The notes under the pieces: generated by a model
Told to the model about the DNA's origin: nothing
What the model saw: the letters and a program-made list of their open reading frames with translations, nothing else
Databases searched by the model: none
Position numbers and translations under genes: made by a program
Assembly (NCBI GenBank): GCA_903813345.2
Contig: CAIIXF020000002.1
Location: 31,984,926 to 32,048,925, forward strand
Length of the DNA stretch: 64,000 nucleotides
Direction: 5' to 3'
From: Owenia fusiformis
Taxonomy: Eukaryota > Annelida > Polychaeta > Sabellida > Oweniidae
Shown: in pieces, positions 60,919-64,000 of the stretch
Layout: each line of letters starts with the position of its first letter
How positions within the stretch are numbered: the stretch's first letter is position 1

Positions 60919-63505
60919 ATGCAGACTCTGATGCTGTTTATATGTTCAAGCAGCACATCTTCAGGTAAAGAAATTTTACTTTTCCACCAACTTAACCATT
61001 TTGGATATTCATTTCTCAATTTTTGATTTATCATATAGTTCTGCTTTTATACACATTTCATAGACTTTTCCCAGATTTTATCTGGTTCATTAAATGTTCA
61101 AGATTATTTATGTTTGTGACAGACTGTACCTTTAACTAGATAACTGGACTCAATGAGGTAGTGGATTATTTTATCCGTAATAATTATCGACTTTTAAAAT
61201 AAAATTAAATACATGTGGGTTGGCATTATTACTTTACCAAAGACGGAATCAGAAATAGGATATAGGCTAACTGGGTTAATTGATGAAGTACACACGATTT
61301 GCAAACATCATTTTGTAGGAAAATTGAAAAACCAATAAAATTAATGAAGAGAATTGGTCCACTGCTTAGTGCATACGGCTAACTTCATTGGCCGATAGGC
61401 CGAGACGATGATAGCAACACATAATTGTCGAAGCTTGCTTTAAATTCATTGCTCATTTTGCAAAGTGCATCCAGTACACTTTGACCTTGATGAAATTAAA
61501 TCAATGATTACGATAAATGAGAGTATCTAAAGATTAAAAGCGAGTCATTAAGTCGCTGACAGGGCAAACAAAAAACTGCTGAAGATTCCGATTAGGTAGT
61601 TTCCCGTAATTTTGATTTGACTTGTTTTTAATGTTGCATATCGACAATATTTTCAGTAAAGATACCAGGGTTAGTAAAGAATATATCATGTGATATGTCT
61701 TTCTTAATTGTGCTAAAATGGATTTCTCGACCTATGTAACACATCTTTGTTTGAAACTTGATTAGGTATTATGATGTTTAGTTTATTTCTTCTAATATTG
61801 ATTGAGACTCCTTGAAAAGTCTTAACGTATCTAGTATTACCATGTCATTAGCATGTATGTGGCTGGCTTGTTGGTAATGATCCTCACACAGTTAACGCTC
61901 CTTTCAAACATGTAACACGATCTGCAAATCGAGTATCTTTTTTAGAAAAATATTCTGATTGAGTGGTGAGAAGACAATTAGATTTTTGATAGGAAAACAA
62001 TTTGGCCGTAATATTTGTTCCAGCGCCCAAATTATCATGGTCACATCATCACATGACGTATTTTAGATTGAGAAGGCTGATGTATATCATCATGAAAAAA
62101 ACCTCGGCAACTATTGTCTTCCCATACATTGAGATATGAAAATATGTTTCAGGAGTAACAGGGGCCTGTCCGTCTTCTTGGTTTCATCACGGCTCAAGAT
62201 GTTTCTACATCTCCTCGATAGGTGTCGCTTTTTCAGAGGCGCAGACGATATGTGAAGCAATGGATGCCAATCTAGTTGGAATTCTTAATGATGTAGACAA
62301 CACGTTTTTGTCGAATTTGTAAGTGAACATGATCAGGCAATATGGAAAATCACGAGAATTATAACAAAAAAAAACAGATATTAATTTAATAATCTATGTC
62401 ATTTTAAACATTTGTATAAGCCTAATCTTGCATTGAGGGAATCACATTTGAAGAATGTGAGGAATAGCCTATACTGATGAAGTCCAAAATATCCATGTAA
62501 TAAAAGTCAGATCCGTCATATCAATGACGCAATTAATCCCATTCGTCGTATTAAATTAGAATTGCATGAAACAGCTTGTCATTAAATTTGATCGTTTTTG
62601 GTGAAGGCGATTTGTTTTCAAGGAGGTTATGAAGAACTACTAAGCTTAATGTAATCTGATGTAAGGAATTACAATTTGAACAATTTTCATGGGATTTAAA
62701 ATCATTTTGATTTTAGAAGCATTGCCAACATGTGGATTGGACTTACGCGTGGGACACATTCGACGTGGGAATGGTCGGATGGATCGCCTCTAACATTTAC
62801 CAGATGGAGCAGTGTTGATGACGAAAAGTCAAATCGTAGTGGCTGTGTGTATATGGATCACAATGGAAAATGGGTTCAACCTACCAAATGCGATATACCA
62901 CTTGGATATGTCTGTGGATACGAACAATCTGGTGAGTGAATGATGAGTATGTATCAGTATGTTGAATTACATTGTATATGGGCTATTCTTTCAAAGTTAT
63001 TGCTTTAACAATGTTTCTTTAGGTGAACATGATTCCCCTACCACTGTAACAGAGAAGTCAAACCCTTCAACAATAACAGAGACGCCAAACCATTCAACAA
63101 TAACAGAGACGCCACACCCTTCAACAAAAACAGAGACGCCAAACCCTCCAACAATAACAGAGACGCCACACCCTTCAACAAAAACAGAGACGCCACACCC
63201 TTCAACAATAACAGAGACGCCAAACCCTCCAACAATAACAGAGACGCCAAACACTTCGACAATAACAGAGACGCCAAACACTTCAACAATAACAGAGACG
63301 TTAAATTTGACTATCAAAATGAACAAAACTACGCAGGCATCGGCTTCAGTAACAATTTCTAATATCATATCTGCCACATTAACAACGGCATCACCAGTCA
63401 CAAACACTACCTCGTTCACAACTTCTTTATCTTCCACAAACCATGGCACCACTTCACGAGTAGATCTCGTTACTAGTGCTGGGAATGAACAGATATCAAC
63501 ACGTG
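60919..63505 (+). CDS. Secreted C-type lectin with Thr-rich repeat stalk (continues beyond window)
   Basis: Proposed exons: 60919-60964 (short signal peptide, MQTLMLFICSSS), 62153-62318, 62717-62931, 63023-63505, all phase-compatible, ending with a donor GTGAGT at 63506, so further exons should lie to the right. Exons 2-3 encode one C-type lectin domain: GACPSSWFHHGSRCFYIS at the start, FSEAQTICEAMDANL, then MWIGL, WEWSDGSPL, and the closing Cys pair in GCVYMDHNGKW and CDIPLGYVC. The usual EPN/QPD and WND calcium/sugar motifs are not evident, so canonical Ca-dependent sugar binding is doubtful. Exon 4 encodes about nine 9-residue repeats (STITETPNP type) and a Ser/Thr-rich, probably O-glycosylated stretch. 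An in-frame upstream ATG (60868) is an alternative start. The lectin exons are firm; the first exon is less so. Confidence 0.75.
63057..63305 (+). repeat. Coding 27-bp minisatellite in the lectin Thr-rich stalk
   Basis: ACAATAACAGAGACGCCA recurs about nine times with 27-bp period, encoding S/P-T-I/K-T-E-T-P-N/H-P/T/H repeats. Period is a multiple of three, so copy number can vary without frameshift. Confidence 0.85.
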
Positions 63506-64000
63506 GTGAGTACCCTTCGGATCACTCCAAGGTATCATAGAAAAGGTCTACATAAAGCAAGATCTGGGTAATCTAAATTCAAAAAATAACCGTTGGTTTC
63601 TAAACGGTGCATTATCGGTAGATGCTTATAAGTGTGATAACGAGAAACCACTACAATATATTACCATTGTCAAAAAAGAAGAGTACATTTGTATATATTT
63701 TAAAGAGAAAAGCAGAAAGCATAAGCCTATATTATATTCATTCCAAATTAAGAAGATACGATTCTTAAAAAATAGAAAAACGAATTTTCAATAAAACTGG
63801 TAAAATGTTCAATATCTGACGGGTGTTTTAGTGCAGTAGATTCAAGGCTACACAAAGTAAACATCATTTGCGAATCCTTATAACCGGGAAAGTGCTCATA
63901 CTAATCCCGCAACTTGACAATTTATAAGTACTTTAATCGATTCATGGTTCAAATCCCGGTGACAGTTGTTTATCATACTCTTCCGGTACGTCATCGTTTC
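63506..64000. other. Start of next lectin intron / right window edge
   Basis: Sequence after the donor at 63506. No further exon, RNA gene or repeat was recognised. Confidence 0.5.

Noticed and set aside
62997-63452. A 151-codon minus-strand frame with Val/Ser repeats
   Set aside because: It is the antisense of the 27-bp coding minisatellite in the lectin gene. The plus strand has correct splice phases and the Thr-rich stalk expected next to a lectin domain.

Overview
This window is animal nuclear DNA: AT-rich, with many small exons bounded by GT/AG introns and with introns full of short inverted-repeat elements. No bacterial, plasmid or viral gene organisation was seen. Gene content and intron-exon structure point to a slowly evolving marine invertebrate, most likely a deuterostome (echinoderm or hemichordate grade). 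The species cannot be fixed from the sequence alone, and another conservative invertebrate is possible.

Six protein-coding genes were assembled exon by exon with matching intron phases. (1) CRAMP1/cramped, minus strand, 7,161 to beyond the left edge: SANT-type chromatin protein. (2) A Jupiter/JPT (HN1-like) gene, plus strand, 7,893-26,644, 8 coding exons, 282 aa. (3) MOSPD2, minus strand, 41,749-31,096, 16 exon positions, 643 aa: CRAL-TRIO plus MSP domain, ER-anchored. (4) FANCB, plus strand, 42,030-47,455, 8 coding exons, 876 aa: Fanconi anaemia core complex. (5) An SLC5-family Na+/solute symporter of SGLT type, minus strand, 55,988-48,174, 15 coding exons, 645 aa. (6) The start of a secreted C-type lectin with a Thr-rich repeat stalk, plus strand, about 60,919 to beyond the right edge.

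The layout alternates. CRAMP1 and JPT are divergent across about 730 bp. JPT and MOSPD2 are convergent. MOSPD2 and FANCB are divergent across 280 bp. FANCB and SLC5 are convergent. CRAMP1/JPT2 and MOSPD2/FANCB are also neighbour pairs in the human genome (16p13.3 and Xp22.2, from memory), so the window appears to preserve two old microsyntenic blocks side by side.

The most unusual signals concern splicing. In the SLC5 gene, the exon 1/intron 1 boundary (28 exonic plus 13 intronic bases, including the 5' splice site) is repeated 23 times in exact 41-bp register. In MOSPD2, the exon encoding the end of the CRAL-TRIO domain is tandemly duplicated (both 125 nt, same phases, 18/42 residues identical); the phases make joint inclusion frameshifting, as expected for mutually exclusive exons. 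A 20-bp repeat lies just upstream of the acceptor of one of the two. In JPT, the last exon's acceptor is preceded by a 43-unit, 21-bp minisatellite that creates an AG-free tract of about 985 nt.

The rest is intronic and intergenic sequence carrying several MITE-like families, a decayed Tc1/mariner element, one MITE expanded internally into a satellite, and a cluster of X-box-like palindromes.
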